A stretch of DNA of 64,000 nt from Patagioenas fasciata. Lineage: Eukaryota > Chordata > Aves > Columbiformes > Columbidae. A program made the position numbers and the translations under genes. Below the pieces are notes generated by a model that saw only the letters and a program-made list of their open reading frames with translations, was not told the origin of the DNA and made no database searches. Where the stretch lies: positions 42,435,001-42,499,000 of the forward strand of contig NC_092523.1 in assembly GCF_037038585.1 (NCBI RefSeq), in the 5' to 3' direction. Shown here in pieces: positions 1 to 14,730 of the stretch. Within the stretch, counting starts at the first letter, position 1. The number at the start of each line of letters is the position of its first letter.

Positions 1-3000
1 CATCACTTAATCCTCACGGCAGTTTACATTAACAAATGTCAATGCATCTACTGCTCTTTATCACACAAAATAAAAAGTTTTAGAATGTACAAAAGGACAC
101 CTAAGGGATTGCGGCATTCATGGGAAGATTGGGTCTGTCTTGATACCCCAAGTTTTCTAAAATTCCCTCCACCGGTCCCTAGAAGCTGCAGCAAGTGGCC
201 TCCAGACTCAGGGGGGAGCTGCAGGATTTATTCCCGAGCACAGTGTGGCTCACAGCCAAAGGAGTCACTTAGCAGAGTTTTTGGCTAAGCAGGAAAGTAT
301 TCCATTTCTTCTGCCATTCATTGAGACCCACGAGGAAACTGAGACAGGAAGTCAGGCTCCCAGATAATAGGAGTGTTCCTAATGATGTCCTTTGGCTCAC
401 AGCGCAGAACAGTTCCTCTACGCTCGGCCTCGCTACAACATCTTCTCTATGTATAATTTCCCCCTGTAGAGGGGGAAAATCGTCAAAAGCATTTTAAATG
501 AGTTTTCCTTCGCATCCAGTTCAAAAGGCCCAGTTAAATTGCACGGATAATTTGTTTCTGTATGGTGTATTAACAACAACTGTTTCTTAAAAACAGCTAT
601 TTATGCTGAAAAATTGGTCTAGCATAATGCCACTTTGAAAAGAAACCTCCATTGCAATGTCTACATATATATTTAAAACCTCACGAAACACCAAAAAGCT
701 AATTACCCACGAATTACTTGGTTACCCCTTGCCTCCATTGTAATGCATACCTCCAGTAAGTCTCAGTAAAGTGGCCCAAAGTATAATTTTTTCTCACATT
801 CAAATTCTGACCTTATTAAGGTGAACACCATGCATCTCATCAGAAGTAACAAGAGATCCTGAAAGGTACTGCAGCCTGGGTGAAGAATTCAGCCTTATAA
901 GTTGCAGTACATAAACATCATGCATTTAGTATTCCTGCACAAAGATGCCAGGAAACACAAATCAGATGAAAAATGAGGACACTACTTTATGATAAAGGAA
1001 AGAAAAAGAAACCAAACCTTTCATTGGCTGCTGTGTGTCCCTGCCCTGGGCATAGTTCCCTACTGTACAGTCCATACCATGGTCCATGTAACACAACACA
1101 GGGTCTGTAACTCATTATTCATGCAGGCTCTTCCACATCCCACCTACGGGATCTGCTGTACCCCATGGCAGGATACAAGGCAGTGCTACTGTAGTTACAA
1201 TGGTCCAAAGAGATGACACTCAAAGTTCACAAGGAAAGTAACTATCTATTCTTAGACCAACCTTACAGAACAAAAAGCTCTAACAAACTTTCAGACATGG
1301 CATTTTACCGGGTGGAAGAGGCACTGAACAACCACAGCAGTGTACGAGAGCAAAACCAAAAGATCTGTGCAAAAACAATTCATCCATATTTAATATGTTG
1401 GAACAAAATACCACTAGGAATTTTGATAGGTGCATCACATGCAACTTTTAATTAAAAGTTACTACCTTAGCAACAGCTAAATACAGAGAGTGGTTTGATC
1501 TGCAGTCAAAATGCACTCACATAAGCTTCTGCTGGAAACCATCTATCTACAGTGCAGAGGGCTCAGCACAGGGTAATTCACCTCTTGTTTGCATCTCAGT
1601 TTTTCCCTTGTTACCTGGCTTCCCCTAGCAGGTAACCCATGTAGCACTTTGCAATGTCAATTTATTCCTTCTGACCTATCCAATTTAAATGCCAATATTT
1701 GTGGCACTTCAGACAATAAACAGGAAGGAAAACTAAATCCAAGACCGATTATGAAGAGGAGGAAGGAAAGGTGAAGTATGTGTTCAGCAGTGCCCTGTGG
1801 CACAAGGGGTCCCTGTAGCTCCATCAGTGCAGGAGCAAGTCTTGTGTGCGCTTCTTTCCAGTGGGCAGTCAGCTGCAGAAAGGGTTTATCTTGATAGCAG
1901 AACAGCCATAAAGAACTAAAAGGAATCAGAATTGATAAGCATGTAAGAATGGGGACATTAACTTGTTTCTTTAACACACGCGAGTGGATTCAAAATCTTA
2001 TCTACATGTTTGCTGATTTCTGTGATACATCATCTGCTTGTTGGAAGGAGAAGAGATAATTTCTCTGCTGATAAGACCTAGGACATTTGAAGTCAATGAA
2101 GCCAAGCCACAGTATGTGAGCAGAAATCAAGGGTCAAATAACTCTTCTTGTTCTATAAAATTATGTAATTAGAACTGAGTTATTACTATTTACTTTAAAT
2201 TTTGTTGATTTTTTTTCTTAGAGCCACTCTTTAGTCTAAGCTTGTTCATAATTCGGAAAGACAAACAAAAGGTCTATATAACTATGATCATGTCTTTCTA
2301 AATAATTCAGGAAAACTTTGACCTCCTATACAACCTTGGGCTCAGAATGACTAGATCGATGAATCAGCAAAAATATCTTATATGTGATGGAATGCTGTAC
2401 CATACCCTAAACAAATTTAAAAGACACTTTAAAAAAATATAAATAAATAGACAAGAAAAATTAGTTGTGCCCACGTTGAAAAAATTGTCATGACTTTAAC
2501 TGGTTCTACACATTGTTGACTTAAATTATCATAAAATAGTATGCATTTCTCTCTAATGTGTTAGTTTTAGCCCCCTCAAGATCTGCATATCTCCATAAAC
2601 ACAGTTACTGATCAAGGAAGCATCACTGTATCTGGCTCTCTTCCATATATTCTCTTTACCCAAGTTTCACTTCTACAGATATGCCAACTGTGGTCCATCA
2701 GTACTACAATTCCTATTTAATTCAGGTTCTTATAACATTAAGGTATTATGAATGAAAATATCCAAAAGACCTGAACAACTGGGTTTCTGTATTTTCATCT
2801 GTACTTCCTGTGTGAAAGGGTTTCATCCTTAAGGATGCAGATAAAGGACTGGAGAAAAACAAACAAACAAAAAACAAACACACACACACCAAAAAAAAAA
2901 ACAAACCACACACACCCTCTACCATACCTTCGATTCAGGGATCAAAGGATCTAGAAACTGTAAACAGACAATATTTTCATTATAGGTAAAGATTTTTCTC

Positions 3001-6000
3001 CTTCCTTTCCTGGCCAAATAACTCCAGAAAACTCCATCACTAAAGCCAAGGACTTTCTTCAAATGAGAATCCTCAGCCAAATCTAGACTCATCACCTGCA
3101 GTTCTCACTCAGGCCATGATTAAAATTCAGCACACTGAAGAAAAAACATCAGAAAGAAAACAGCCTTTGGAAAACACAAAAGTAACAAACTACGTGGTTA
3201 AACACACAATTTACACATAGGGTATGTCATAAGGATACTTAGGTCTACGCTGCAATCTAGAGTTTTTGCAATCCATCCAAAATATACATAGCTTTGGAAA
3301 AAAAAACACACTTCCTGCTCTGTTTTTATTTTACCTTTTAACTAATTCTTAAACTTATTAAATAAATGGGGATATTAGTGCACCTGTTCCTCCTAGTTTT
3401 CCAAGATCTCTAAAGAGATCTAAAGAAGCTAAAGTTTCTAGCAGCCTCTGGGATTGGAAATGTTTCAATTTTGGGATATTGTAAGTTACTGAAATAGACT
3501 TTCAGTGTTTGTCAAACTCTAGCTAATGGTACATATTTGGCTGATATTGTTACAAACTACATTGACACCAGTTTCTCGTGCCTGATGTATCTTGTAACAC
3601 ATGGCTTATTAAATTTGACTTTACATTTTTTAAAATTACACAGATAAGGAACTGTATATGCAACTGCAACCATCATGTTCATCAGCATGTTTAGCAATTC
3701 ATCAGCTTGAACAATTTAATAAAGTATTCAGCTGTGACAAGAAGAAAGTTATCTCTAAAGGCTGAGAAATTATTGCAGCAATCTAAATCCAGTCTTATCC
3801 TGAGGCTTGTTATGAGCGGGGAGAGGAAAAAAAAAATAAAAAATCAGATGCTCTCACAAGCTGCTGGATTTTTTTCACACCCCTGTCCAGCAAGAAAGAA
3901 CCTGCAATCACAAGGTCACTGAATGTAAGATTTCATGATACTCTTGTGTTAGTGATGACAACTACAGAAACTGGGGCAAAAATCCAACTGCCTTCATTAA
4001 TGTGCCTGCAAAGCATGTGAGCACATGAATACAAGCAAGCCATAGCCCAAGTGCACAGGAGTAAATTAGTCAGCTCTGCACTTTGTTACTTATTCATCTA
4101 TAAATATTATCTCTAAAATAAGTGGAAGCATTCTCACTGAGTTCAATAACCTCTAGATCAGGTTTAATACAAAAATTAATGTGATGTTTCTCAGTGTACA
4201 GGAAAAACAAAAAAAAAAAAAAGAAAAAAGTTACCCACACAACCCATACACACAACCTTAAAGATCCTACACATATAATTCTACAGGCATCTACGCTTCA
4301 AGGATATTTCCTTAGGTAATCAGGTGAACATGTGCATACACGTGTTTAAATATAAGAGTGTATATAAGTGCTCCAGTGGACCCATAAGAATCTATATACA
4401 TTAGGTAAATGCAGTTTTCTTCTTGTGTGCTTGCATATATTCCTTTTCATCAAATACAGTTGGTCAATGCATTTACAGCCACACTGAGCTTTGAAATTCA
4501 CTCACTTCCCAAAACAGCCAAATTGCATTTATCTTTCAGGCATGCTGCAAGACATGAGTTTTTGAAATAGCATTTAGAGTGGGCTGAGGAACAAAGAAAC
4601 TGCAACACTGGACTATATCCAAGGTCCTGTCTCTGACAGCAGTCACCACCAGCTGCTTCTCAGAAAGAAACAAGAGTCTGCAGTGGGTAGACGAGGGTAA
4701 TCTGCCACACACTTGGGTTCACCCCCGTTTCCAGCTAGTAAAGACTGACTTGAACACTGATCTAATGTCCACTTGAAAATGTTATCGTTATCATTATTAA
4801 TTATCAGAGCTCCAGATACCCCCGCTATCTATGCAAACGTCATATCGTATATCTGAATACTGCCTCAGTGGAATCCTTTAGCAGACTTCAATCTAAAAAA
4901 AAGGTTGCATAAAAACCCCACATATCTCCTTGCCTCAGTTCTGAATTTGCCACTTCAGAATTTAACAGACTGAGTAGAAACAAAAATTTTCTTTTTTGTC
5001 TTCTGGTATAGCTTCTGAAATTGTACATGATAATAACGTCCCTTCTCTTTCCTTTTCTTTTTAAACTTGACCATCTTTTTACCCTGTTTTCATTAACAGT
5101 TTTTCGAATAATCTAACCTTTGTGGGATAAAACAGCCACATTAATCTGATTCCTTGGTTATTTATAGGCGTGATTATTGTTTTGTTTTGTCTGAGGGTTT
5201 GTTGTGAGTTTGTGGGGTTTTTTCCTAATAATTTATTTTTCAGACATGGAAGATTAATCTCTATTAGTTTTCAGAACACAATACCATTATGATGCATCAT
5301 AAACAACAGAATAAGGATTCCAGAATTTAGTCCTGATTCAATTGTCTTGAATAGCTGCATAGGCAGAGAAAGACTGAGCAGTTTATGTGATGACAAGAAG
5401 ATGGGCTGAGGGACAGATCAAAGATCCTGGTACTAAAATTAAGGTCACGAAAAGATGGGTAATATGCCTTCATCATAATCCTAGTGGTTTTGCACAGAAA
5501 CACAGTATGTTTTTAGTCAGAAAAGGGCTAAGTAGATTGCCTGAACGCAAAATACCTTATTTATCAATTTGCCTATATGCATATACAACTTTATACAGGA
5601 TGAAGTAGACAATTATAAGTACTGAAAAAGTTGTTGAGTAGTACAGCTTAACTCACCTGCAAATAAAACTGAAGAAAAAGCACAATTGTAAAAGTAATGT
5701 TGAGTAAGGGGGAAAAAAGCAAGTACAAGTAAAAATGAAGATGTATGCAAATTTGTTATAAATATAAGGACATTTTACCAGATGGAGAAATTGGGCAGTT
5801 CATCATCATGTTCTCACACCCGCAGAGTTGTTCTAAAACTACTCTTCACAAAAGCAAATATAATTGGCTGTGCAAACAAACTGTTTAAATAAATCTTGAC
5901 ATTATATAAGAACTATTTGAAATTATTTTCTTTACTTATTTGAGTACATCATCTGGAAACATAGAGAAGCTGTGCCTCTTGGCCACTTTTTCCACAATCA

Positions 6001-7667
6001 CTATGCCCTATTCACTTTATTAGGGAAGTGGAAAAATTTTGAAGGTCTTTGGCAATACAATACCCACAACAGCAAGAATGTACCTAACTAGCATCTATTA
6101 AAATGTCAGACACCAGCGAAAGAGATTCATTTTTGTTTGACAATAAATAGAATTACTACTGGGAATATGTTTAACTGCTGCTACCAGCATGAGAATAATA
6201 TAACCCATCTGCATTGCTCTTTAGATATTATACATCCCTCTCAGCTGATGTCCATGCTCCCTCACTTCTTCCAAGAGCTGATATTTAAACTCCACTATAG
6301 AGTTTACAACATTCAAGGAGCACAATGCGGCTGGAGAGATACTAGCACTTTTCAAAGGCACAGTGTATCTCTATCATTCCATATTTGTAGGAAAAGAGAC
6401 AAAATTCATCATGACAGCAAGACAGATAACTTATAAATTCAGATTTAAATGCACTGAAAATAAATTTTAAAATAAACATCTTTCATTTGTATTTTTGTGT
6501 CCTGATGTTGTTAATTATTTCCTGATGAGACAGAGTTCGAATACTTATTATTCCTTAATATAATATTTAAAAATTGGTATTTTGTCAATGAGATATGGGA
6601 ATACCAACCTAGAAACCCCTGAAAGTTTGAGTCCCAATAAGATTTGCCATTAGACTGATAGTGACAATCCTGGCACAGCTGAATTTATTTTGCTGGGTAG
6701 CACCAATTTTTAAAGCATGGGTTATGACTATTTTAAAATTAAACCTCCCAAATAATTTACACAATATTTAAACAAAATTATAATTTTAAGTATTTCATGT
6801 AGCAGAAATTGTTGCTAAGAATATTCATATAGTTTAAATTACTGAAAGGATACCTCAGACCAAGCATGTTGTTGTGCAATGTAATTGACGACCCTCAACA
6901 GGAATAAAAGAAATTCAAAATAAATTCCTAGTCAATTATTGATAGACTTTCTCTCAATAAAGTACATTTAGCAAAGAAGCTGGTTAAATACACACTGCAT
7001 ATCCTATTAGGCATCATTTTTCACACACCTCAAGAAACAAATTATGAGTTATTTTAGAATACAATTGATTTTTTTTGGTGTTTTGATCTTGACAATCTCT
7101 GTTTTTAAATATTGAAGGGAAAACCCACAAACCTACATTTTGACACATTATTGCTCTGTAAGAGCTATCTGATTGTACTCAAATATTCTCAGACATTTGA
7201 TGCTCACAGATTTATAGCCACTCAAAATTTGTACCTGCAGACCATTACTCAGGCAAAAATCCAAATAAAAGCCACCTGAGAGTATCTATATGGGTAGGAA
7301 CTGCCCCCAAAGCAGTCTGCAATAGCAACCGCTCACATGGGTTGCACACCTATTCAGTGTCACACACAGACCCTCTACATCTGTCCATGGCACAGCCTCC
7401 ACCTTTGCACTCCCCAGCTCAACCTGTGCTGGTGCATTACTATTTATACAAGTTTTACACTTCAAGTACTCCTAGTACTCTCATTTTTATTGTTCAGCAA
7501 GGACAGTCTTCAAGTCTTGATATTTAAGTGTGTGAGTCCAACAGAGACAGAATATTCATGTGTGTGTTCTGAATAGATATTTAAAGCTGATATTTCAGGG
7601 TTTGACGTACAGTGTTTAACAGATCACTGGCAGCCCACTAAGCACTCCAGTGCAAGGCCTCTGAGAA

Positions 7668-7893
7668 CAGGCTAGACATGAGGAAGAGACTATTTACAAT
7701 GCAGGTGGTGAAACACTTGCACAGCTTGCCCAGAGAGATGGTAGATGCCCCATCCCTGGAGACATTCAAGGCCAGGCTGGACAGGGCTCTGAGAAACCTG
7801 ATCTAATTGAAAATGTCTCTGCTCATTACAGGGGGGTTAGACTGGATGACCTTCGAGGGTCCCTTCCAACCCAAACCACTCTACAATTCTATA
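7668..7893 (+). mobile_element. CR1 LINE 3' end fragment
   Basis: This is the 3' untranslated end of a CR1 non-LTR retrotransposon, antisense to TLL1 within intron 1. Recognisable blocks in order are the GGTGGTGAAACACTTG-type segment, CTTGCCCAGAGAGATGG, a CATTCAAGGCCAGGCTGGAC block, and the terminal TAGACTGGATGACCTTCG and CCCTTCCAACCCAAACCA blocks. It ends in a single degraded ATTCTAT copy of the usual terminal repeat. It is 5'-truncated, as most CR1 copies are, and carries no coding capacity. Confidence 0.92.
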
Positions 7894-10516
7894 GCATGCT
7901 GGTGGTTATACACAGCCCATCCATCCTCCTTCTTTTCTTCATTTCCAGCTGTGAGTGTAGGAGCCCACTTGCTTTGCTACAGAACTGCCAAAGCACTAGA
8001 AGACAATCTCACAAAAAGCCTGATGACAAGGTATAGGTTATATTTGGAGGGAATAACTGCTAATTGTAAGCAGGAGAAGAATATGTCAAGGCGGGGTAGG
8101 GTGGGGGGAAGAAAGAAGAGAACTAGGTGACTGGATAGGCAGCGCGGGGAAAAGCTGAAAAGCAAGTAGGAAGTGCATTCATTGGAGGGAAATGCAGAAG
8201 CAAGGAAACTTGTCATAGGAACAATGAAAGAGATGACAGGGAAACAAGTAAATGAGCAGCAAGCAAAGAATGAATATGCATTAAAACACATTAACAGATT
8301 AGCCATTAGCTCCTTCTTAGCCAAGAAAAATATCCTGAGAAAAGAGAACTAAAAATACCCAAAGATTTCCCTAGTCACACTTTCAGTTGCTATAGCTCTG
8401 AAGGGATGCAGCAGGGAGGTTGACAGAGGTTGTTTGTGGTCAAGAATGGAAGGAATGGACTGCATTCAGTAATGACTGGAACAAACAGATTAGAAAGTTG
8501 CTAAGGAGGCTGAGAAAAGTCTGAAAAACGCTATGAAATGCTGCCCATCCTACTGAAAAACCCAAAGCTTAGTTTTGCTCTGGAATAGTCTTTGAATCGT
8601 GTTTCCTTCAGGTATATTAAAAAGAAAAATGAAAATTAAGGAAAAAAAAAAAAAGGTAGTGTTGTATAACCATAACATTTTTAATGAGTCTAAAGCTAGA
8701 CCATATAAACCTATCTCAGTTTAAGGATAAGCACAGATCACCTAAACAAAGAACAGAGATTTCTCCTGTTGTTTAGTTTATTCACTGTTATAAAATGTAG
8801 AGTATTGTAATGCATCCAGGAAGAAAAAAAAAAAAAAAAGGTCTGTTTTCCTCCACAAGGTCCCCTGTGCCTGTGAAATCCAGAAGTTGACTCTTCCATT
8901 TTACAGCCCTTCTGCCAATACCATGCACCACAGACATGAGCATTTCTCTCCAAAAAGTAGTGAATGGAATTATGACATAAGCCTATCAACCCTGTTTTCC
9001 AGAGGGGCAATAAGAACGACATAAGGCAGACATCCAGGTGTGGTGAATGTTTCTGAGCTTGCCTGGGGGACCTGATTCCAAGCTCAATTAGATTTGTCAA
9101 TTAGGCTCGTTTTGCAATGATGTAATACTGCTCCTTGCAGGTCACTTGTTTGACACACCGGAAATATATTCAGAAACAGATCCCTATGGAAAGTGGTCTG
9201 GATGTGAAACTGAGCCTTTGGTATGGAAGGACATTCACAAAGTTAGAACGTCAAATATATTCATTTAATATAGTTTTCCCAGAGTTTCATTATTGAATTA
9301 GTCTTTGCAGTGAAGCTGAGGAGAAAAAGAGCTGTCTGTTCACACAAATCTCGTTCAAAGTTGTCAAGACACCACATTAAGGGGCACCATGGATAAAGTA
9401 ATGGTGGAGAATTCTGAAAAAGAAATGCAACTTAAAAACTAATTTTTTCAGTAGTCTGATTGACCCTATAATTTTATCCACAGCAGGATGAAGGCCATTT
9501 GGGACCAACTATTCAGAAAAGCTTGTTTCTGTTTTAGCTGCCTACACTATGCATTTACTACATGAATAGTCACAGTTCTGTCAATCTGGCAAGTTATATT
9601 AGCACTAGAACCTCTATATTAGTACAAACTGCACAACAAAACTTTCGGAATTTACTGCATGACTGAAATATAAAGATGAAAGATCTCAATTATCTAGACC
9701 ATGCAACAGATTCAAAATGTATACTGAGAGGTTTTAAGAATGTTCATATTACCAGACTACACAATTAGCATGTCTACAGTTGAAAATATGCGTGCCAGAA
9801 CACAAGATGAACTAAAAAAAAAAAAAAACAACAAAAAACACAACTCTAGCAGTATAGAAGGTTGCTGCTACAACACTAATAAGCAAGTTAGATTGCACTT
9901 ACAGATTACACCATATAATAATTATACTTAATATTTGCTTTTAGCTTTTTCATGTTCAGATACTTTACAAATGAAATATAACTAGGTTTCACAAGTGACT
10001 AAGGTGGGAAATACTAATGCCCCTGTAACAGACAATCTAAACTCTTTTTTTTAAATTATTTATAAAGGTGCAAAGGAACCAAAAGAGTTCCTTGGGTTCT
10101 CCTGTGAGAATTTAAGGATGGTCTTCCTTACTTTTCTCTTACTTTCAAGAAGGCACACATAGATACAGAATTTGTTCTTAATCAAACAGCAAGCTAACCA
10201 GCTTCCAAGTTAAGAAGCTGTAAATCTGATTGTTCATATTCATTATTATCCTTTTCAAGTTTGTATCTAGCTTCACTCGAAAAAAAATGAAAAGCTTCTG
10301 TTCCATGGCAAGCAACTCATACACAATTTGAAACAAAGAAAAAATCACAACGAAGTATTTTGTGAGGAAAAAAAAAAAAAAAAGAAAAAAGTAATCCAAA
10401 CTAACTAAACTAACTACAGTGAGAATGTGAAAGTTTCAATGAAGTTTTCCTTGGGAAAAATTTCCCAGTGCAAGACAGAAATTCTGGGCCCACAAGACGG
10501 ATGGCAGGGGATATTT

Positions 10517-10536
10517 TATCTATCTATCTATCTATA
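10517..10536. repeat. (TATC)n microsatellite
   Basis: Nearly five perfect tandem copies of TATC lie in TLL1 intron 1. It is short and likely polymorphic, with no evident function. Confidence 0.9.
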
Positions 10537-13500
10537 AAGATTAAGGAATTCAACTTCAAGCCTATTCCCCAAACCTTCAAGATTTTTTAGGAAGTGAAAC
10601 ACCTCACAGAATAAATGCTACAAGAGACTTATCTGACTTATCTGAGGACAGACAGCTGTTCAGAGGCTGGAACAGTCCTTAGTGATGTGGATATGCAACA
10701 AAACTAAGACTTATTGCCTCATCTCTCATGGTTCACAGTATTTTAGTTGGAAGATCACACCAGAGTATCTCTCTCTCTCTTTGTTTTGTTTTGGGGAAGC
10801 AAAACTAAAGCCTTCAAAAAAACTTTAATATCAACTAAGTGCAGACCATGAACAAGTATTACAGGATGTGAAATTATTTCCTACCCATCTCACTCTTTAT
10901 GTTTCTCAACAAATATCCTTAACATATTATAAGCTGTGGTAAGAATAGAAAGAACAAAACTTCAGGAATCCACAAATAAACATAGATGCATGCTGTAATC
11001 CAAAAAGCTTGACAGCGCCCATGTAAATCTAACTATGTGTTTTATTTTTCAGAGTAATACCTGATTTATACAAATGTTGATTATGTTCTTAGTTTCTTTA
11101 AAGCCCAACATTGCACTGAGTACAGCATTCCCGGTTTTACATCTTCTAGCAAATTAGATGTTGAAGATGAACTAAGAATGCCTTATACTTGAACTTCACA
11201 ATGGTAAACACTGAGGGCAATATCCTGCAGAGAGACACGAGGAAATATCTGAGACATCAGAAGCACAGAAACTGTGTTACATCATATCCCACTGTTACAG
11301 CACTCCAGGATACTTGTTATAAGGAGGCATACCATGACCCAAAATTCATACATAGGTTAAAGGTCTGCAGACAAACACACAGGAAACCACACAGCTCAAG
11401 TTCATCTGTGCAATGTCAATAGCTTCTTTACCAATACTTGTCTCTTCAACACCATCACAACTTTTGTCCAGGCTCTTCTCTTCCCTGGAGCCCTTATTCC
11501 AGGGTTCCCAAGGTTCTGGCTTCACTGCTGAGACTGAGCTTTGGGGCTCTTGTATAAAATATCTGCTGGTTCAGATGCAATTGGAAATACCAGTTCCAGA
11601 AACAAATCCTAACTCTACTGTGCATCTGTCAGACTCCTGTTATCTGCAGATTTTTCACAAAGCTGGAATCATTGTAAGAAAATGTACTTTTCAGTCTCTA
11701 TAGCATCCTGCACTACACTGTTCCTGTAAGTCATAGGAACAGTGGGATGCTAAAATGATCAGTTCCTTATGAAAATGTTGAAATACGCAAGGAATACCCA
11801 TAAATAATTCCACAGAATACCTATAAATAACACCTCAGAGGCTGTTTCATTCTGTTCCTAGTAAACGTCTCCAGCTCTTCTACAAAAAGGAAAAATAGGA
11901 AAAAAGGGACCTACCAAAAGATTATTCAAGATTGATTGACTTATGACTGTATCTATAAAGAGTTATCTATATGGAATTATAACTACATGTATCTACAGCT
12001 TTGAGGCCTCATGTACTGTGCTTTCTGTCACAAGACTATAAATGTTTTCTCCTATGATCTCTGGAATAAAATTTAAGTAGCAAAAAATTCTCACTGGAGA
12101 AAAACACTGCAAATAACTTAAAAGACAGGTGAATCCATCTTGCATTAACATAGTTGGGAGATGTTAGTTATGGCTGGTTTTGAAGCATTTTATTTCCTCA
12201 CAAATTGCAGTAGGTCATATTATTCTAGCACTTCTGTAAAATCAGCATGGAGCTCACTGGAATTTTTGAAGCATGTGAGTAGGCGACATACCCTGACTTT
12301 GGGCATCCCCCTATTTTGCTAAGCTGTAGAAATTCACTTACATCTGGAATCTAAGTCCTGAGTCCTAAGGACCTGTTATGAGTCTGAACAGCTAAAAGAA
12401 AAGCAGTTCTACAGCCTCAGCTGTAGGCCCTCAAGATGCAGTAAAAGCAGGTGTTAATTATTTCTAAGACAGAAAGTTTGCATACTCCAAACACAATCTC
12501 AACAAGAATTATCTTTTTTCATCCTGTTATCTCACACACAGAGCAGCCACACAAATGTGAGTGTGAACACCTCACACGCCTAAGTGTGAAGCCTGGCTTT
12601 GTCCTTCTTTAGGGCCTCACTGTGGAAAGCATCCTAAAGGCAGATATCAGTAAAATTACTGATGAGAGTACAAAACCCACCCCAGATAGTAAGATTCGAC
12701 CTAGGGAGAACACACATTTGGGTTACGCTGCTGAGCACCCACTATCCCCATCACCTTTGATCAGGTAGTAGTACTTCACAGGCTAAAAGTCTTTAGGGAA
12801 GGTTTAGCCGGAAAAGTAATTGGGAAATACTCTCGGAGGCTATTTGCTGAATAGAAAACCTCAAAGTGATTGCTTTTGAGACTAATGGGAACTACATACA
12901 ACTAACTCTTCATGCATCTACCTGTTTCTCCTCACAGTAGTATCTAAGCACCTCATGAAGAAGCAGCAGCAGTGAGAGCTTCTATAAAATATTTAAAAGG
13001 GTCAAACTTCGCAAACAAATGTCTCTTTCTCCAAACAAAACAAAATGAAATTATGGTCAGGAATTGTTAACACTGATCATGTTGCAGAGTCTCTTCCTCC
13101 TGTCTTTCTCTCTTGCATAAGCTTAAAACACTTAGTGTCGTGAATTATAATTTTTAATTATTCCTACTGTTAAACAAGTACTAAAAAAACTCCACAGCTG
13201 AGTAACTACACATTTCTCATTATAAGAAATTATGCACATAAATCCTCCAAAAGAATTACAGACCTGAAGACTTCACGTTAACTGTGACTACTTATTTATA
13301 TATATTCGTGAGTGTTAATTGTGAAAAATTAATGTCTTGTTTGCAGTTGCTTCTGCTTTTTTTGAATTTGAGCATTGCTCAGTTGTAAGCAAGTAAGACC
13401 TAACAATTCACACTTACGAACAAAATATTTTTGTGATTAGAAAAACATAGTGTCTGCATATTTGGCATATATGTTCACCACATTCTCCTCAATAAATTAA

Positions 13501-14724
13501 ACAAAACCACACAGACATAGTGAACACAACCTTTGGCTGAACTAGTTTTCAGAATATAAAATAACTAATTAATGCAAAGAAGGCTGCTGGAAAATTTGAG
13601 TACTTAGTTAACAATAGAGCTGTTAGGACTGGACCACCACTGTTATTCATCACACATTTTGGGTGGAAAATAGCATTATGAACATACACTTGTCTAGTGA
13701 AACACCAGTGAACTCGGTTCCTGAGGTCAGTGTGATGGGTGCTGATAACTTTAAAGGATGAAGAACTGTGCTCGGTATTAAGGAGGCTGAAGTCCTGAAT
13801 CAGTAAGGCAAACGTTCTAGAAATGTACTCATTTGCTCTGCAAGGCGAGAAGGGACTGTAACTCAACTCTTCTCACAATTTAGAAAGGGGTCGGTCTGGC
13901 ACAGAGCTCGCAAGGGGCACCGCAGCGGCCCCACAGCACAGGCTGGAAAAGACCAAACGTCACCACGTACTACGCGGCTTATGAGATACACCCGCGTGGA
14001 CTTGCAGGGCTGAAAACCCAGCAGTCAGTTAGCCCTCGTACCTTGTCTTCCCCTCTACTGCCCCTCCATCCTCTACTCCCGCTCGGCCTGTGCACTTATC
14101 ATATACATATTCATAGGGCGCCCGGAGCCGAGAGCCCGCCCCAGGTCCGCCCAGGCCGGCCGGCCCGAGGAGTGGGGGTGCCTGGCCGGGGGCGACAGGT
14201 TGAGCCGGAGAAAGGCGAGAGGAAGCCCGCGGGAGGCGGCACCCGCTCCCGCCCCGGGAACTGGCAGGACCCCGGCAGGAGCCGTCACCCTCCGGACCGC
14301 CTGCGGGGTTCGGCCCAGCCGCTCCGCGCTACGGGGCACGGTCCCGCCTCGAAACCTTTGAGCCCAGCTGAAATGCTCTCTGAAACTTCCACGTCTCCGG
14401 TTGCCCTCAGGGCTCCGCGGCCGGCACGACGCCGCCAGGGACGTGGAACGGAGGCGGCCGGTCCAGCCCTGCCCGCCGCCGCACCCCAATCCCAGCTAAG
14501 CCGGAGGCTCTGAGGAAATTGGAAGTCCCAGAAAAGCATGTCCCGGATACCTTCCCCAGGTGAGGGAGTCGGGCGCAAGGCTCCGGCTACCACTTATCGC
14601 TGCTGCCCCGGGAGGGAGCAGGTGAGCCCGGGACTTCCCCCCCTCGCGCACATCGCCGTAAATAAAGCCGAGACAAAGTCACCAGCTGGGTAGGGGGTGG
14701 GGAGCTGTATTAGACGTCGAAGTC

Positions 14725-14730
14725 ACTTAC
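14725..14730 (-). other. TLL1: Splice donor of TLL1 exon 1
   Basis: On the minus strand the coding exon ends ...AAAGCCG and is followed at once by GTAAGT, an ideal vertebrate 5' splice site. It interrupts the alanine codon after one base (phase 1), which fits the tolloid-family reading frame continuing into the prodomain. Confidence 0.9.

Larger units (their letters stand above)
1..14724 (-). other. TLL1: TLL1 intron 1 (5' portion, runs off the left edge)
   Basis: This follows from the exon 1 donor at 14730-14725 on the minus strand. I searched the minus-strand open frames for the next prodomain segment of TLL1 and found none, so exon 2 should lie to the left of position 1. The sequence is AT-rich with scattered A/T-rich and CA-rich simple tracts. 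These include a C/A-rich stretch near 2858-2915, A runs near 4208-4222, 8642-8654 and 8824-8839, and a TATC microsatellite near 10517. A CR1 fragment lies at 7668-7893. Apart from these I see no gene in it; short open frames of 60-120 codons have no recognisable domain. Confidence 0.85.

Noticed and set aside
2858..2915. AAAC/CA-rich tract resembling a retroelement tail
   Set aside because: No element body is recognisable next to it; treated as simple low-complexity sequence.
1..14700. TLL1 exon 2
   Set aside because: No minus-strand frame contained the expected next prodomain segment, so it should lie outside the window.
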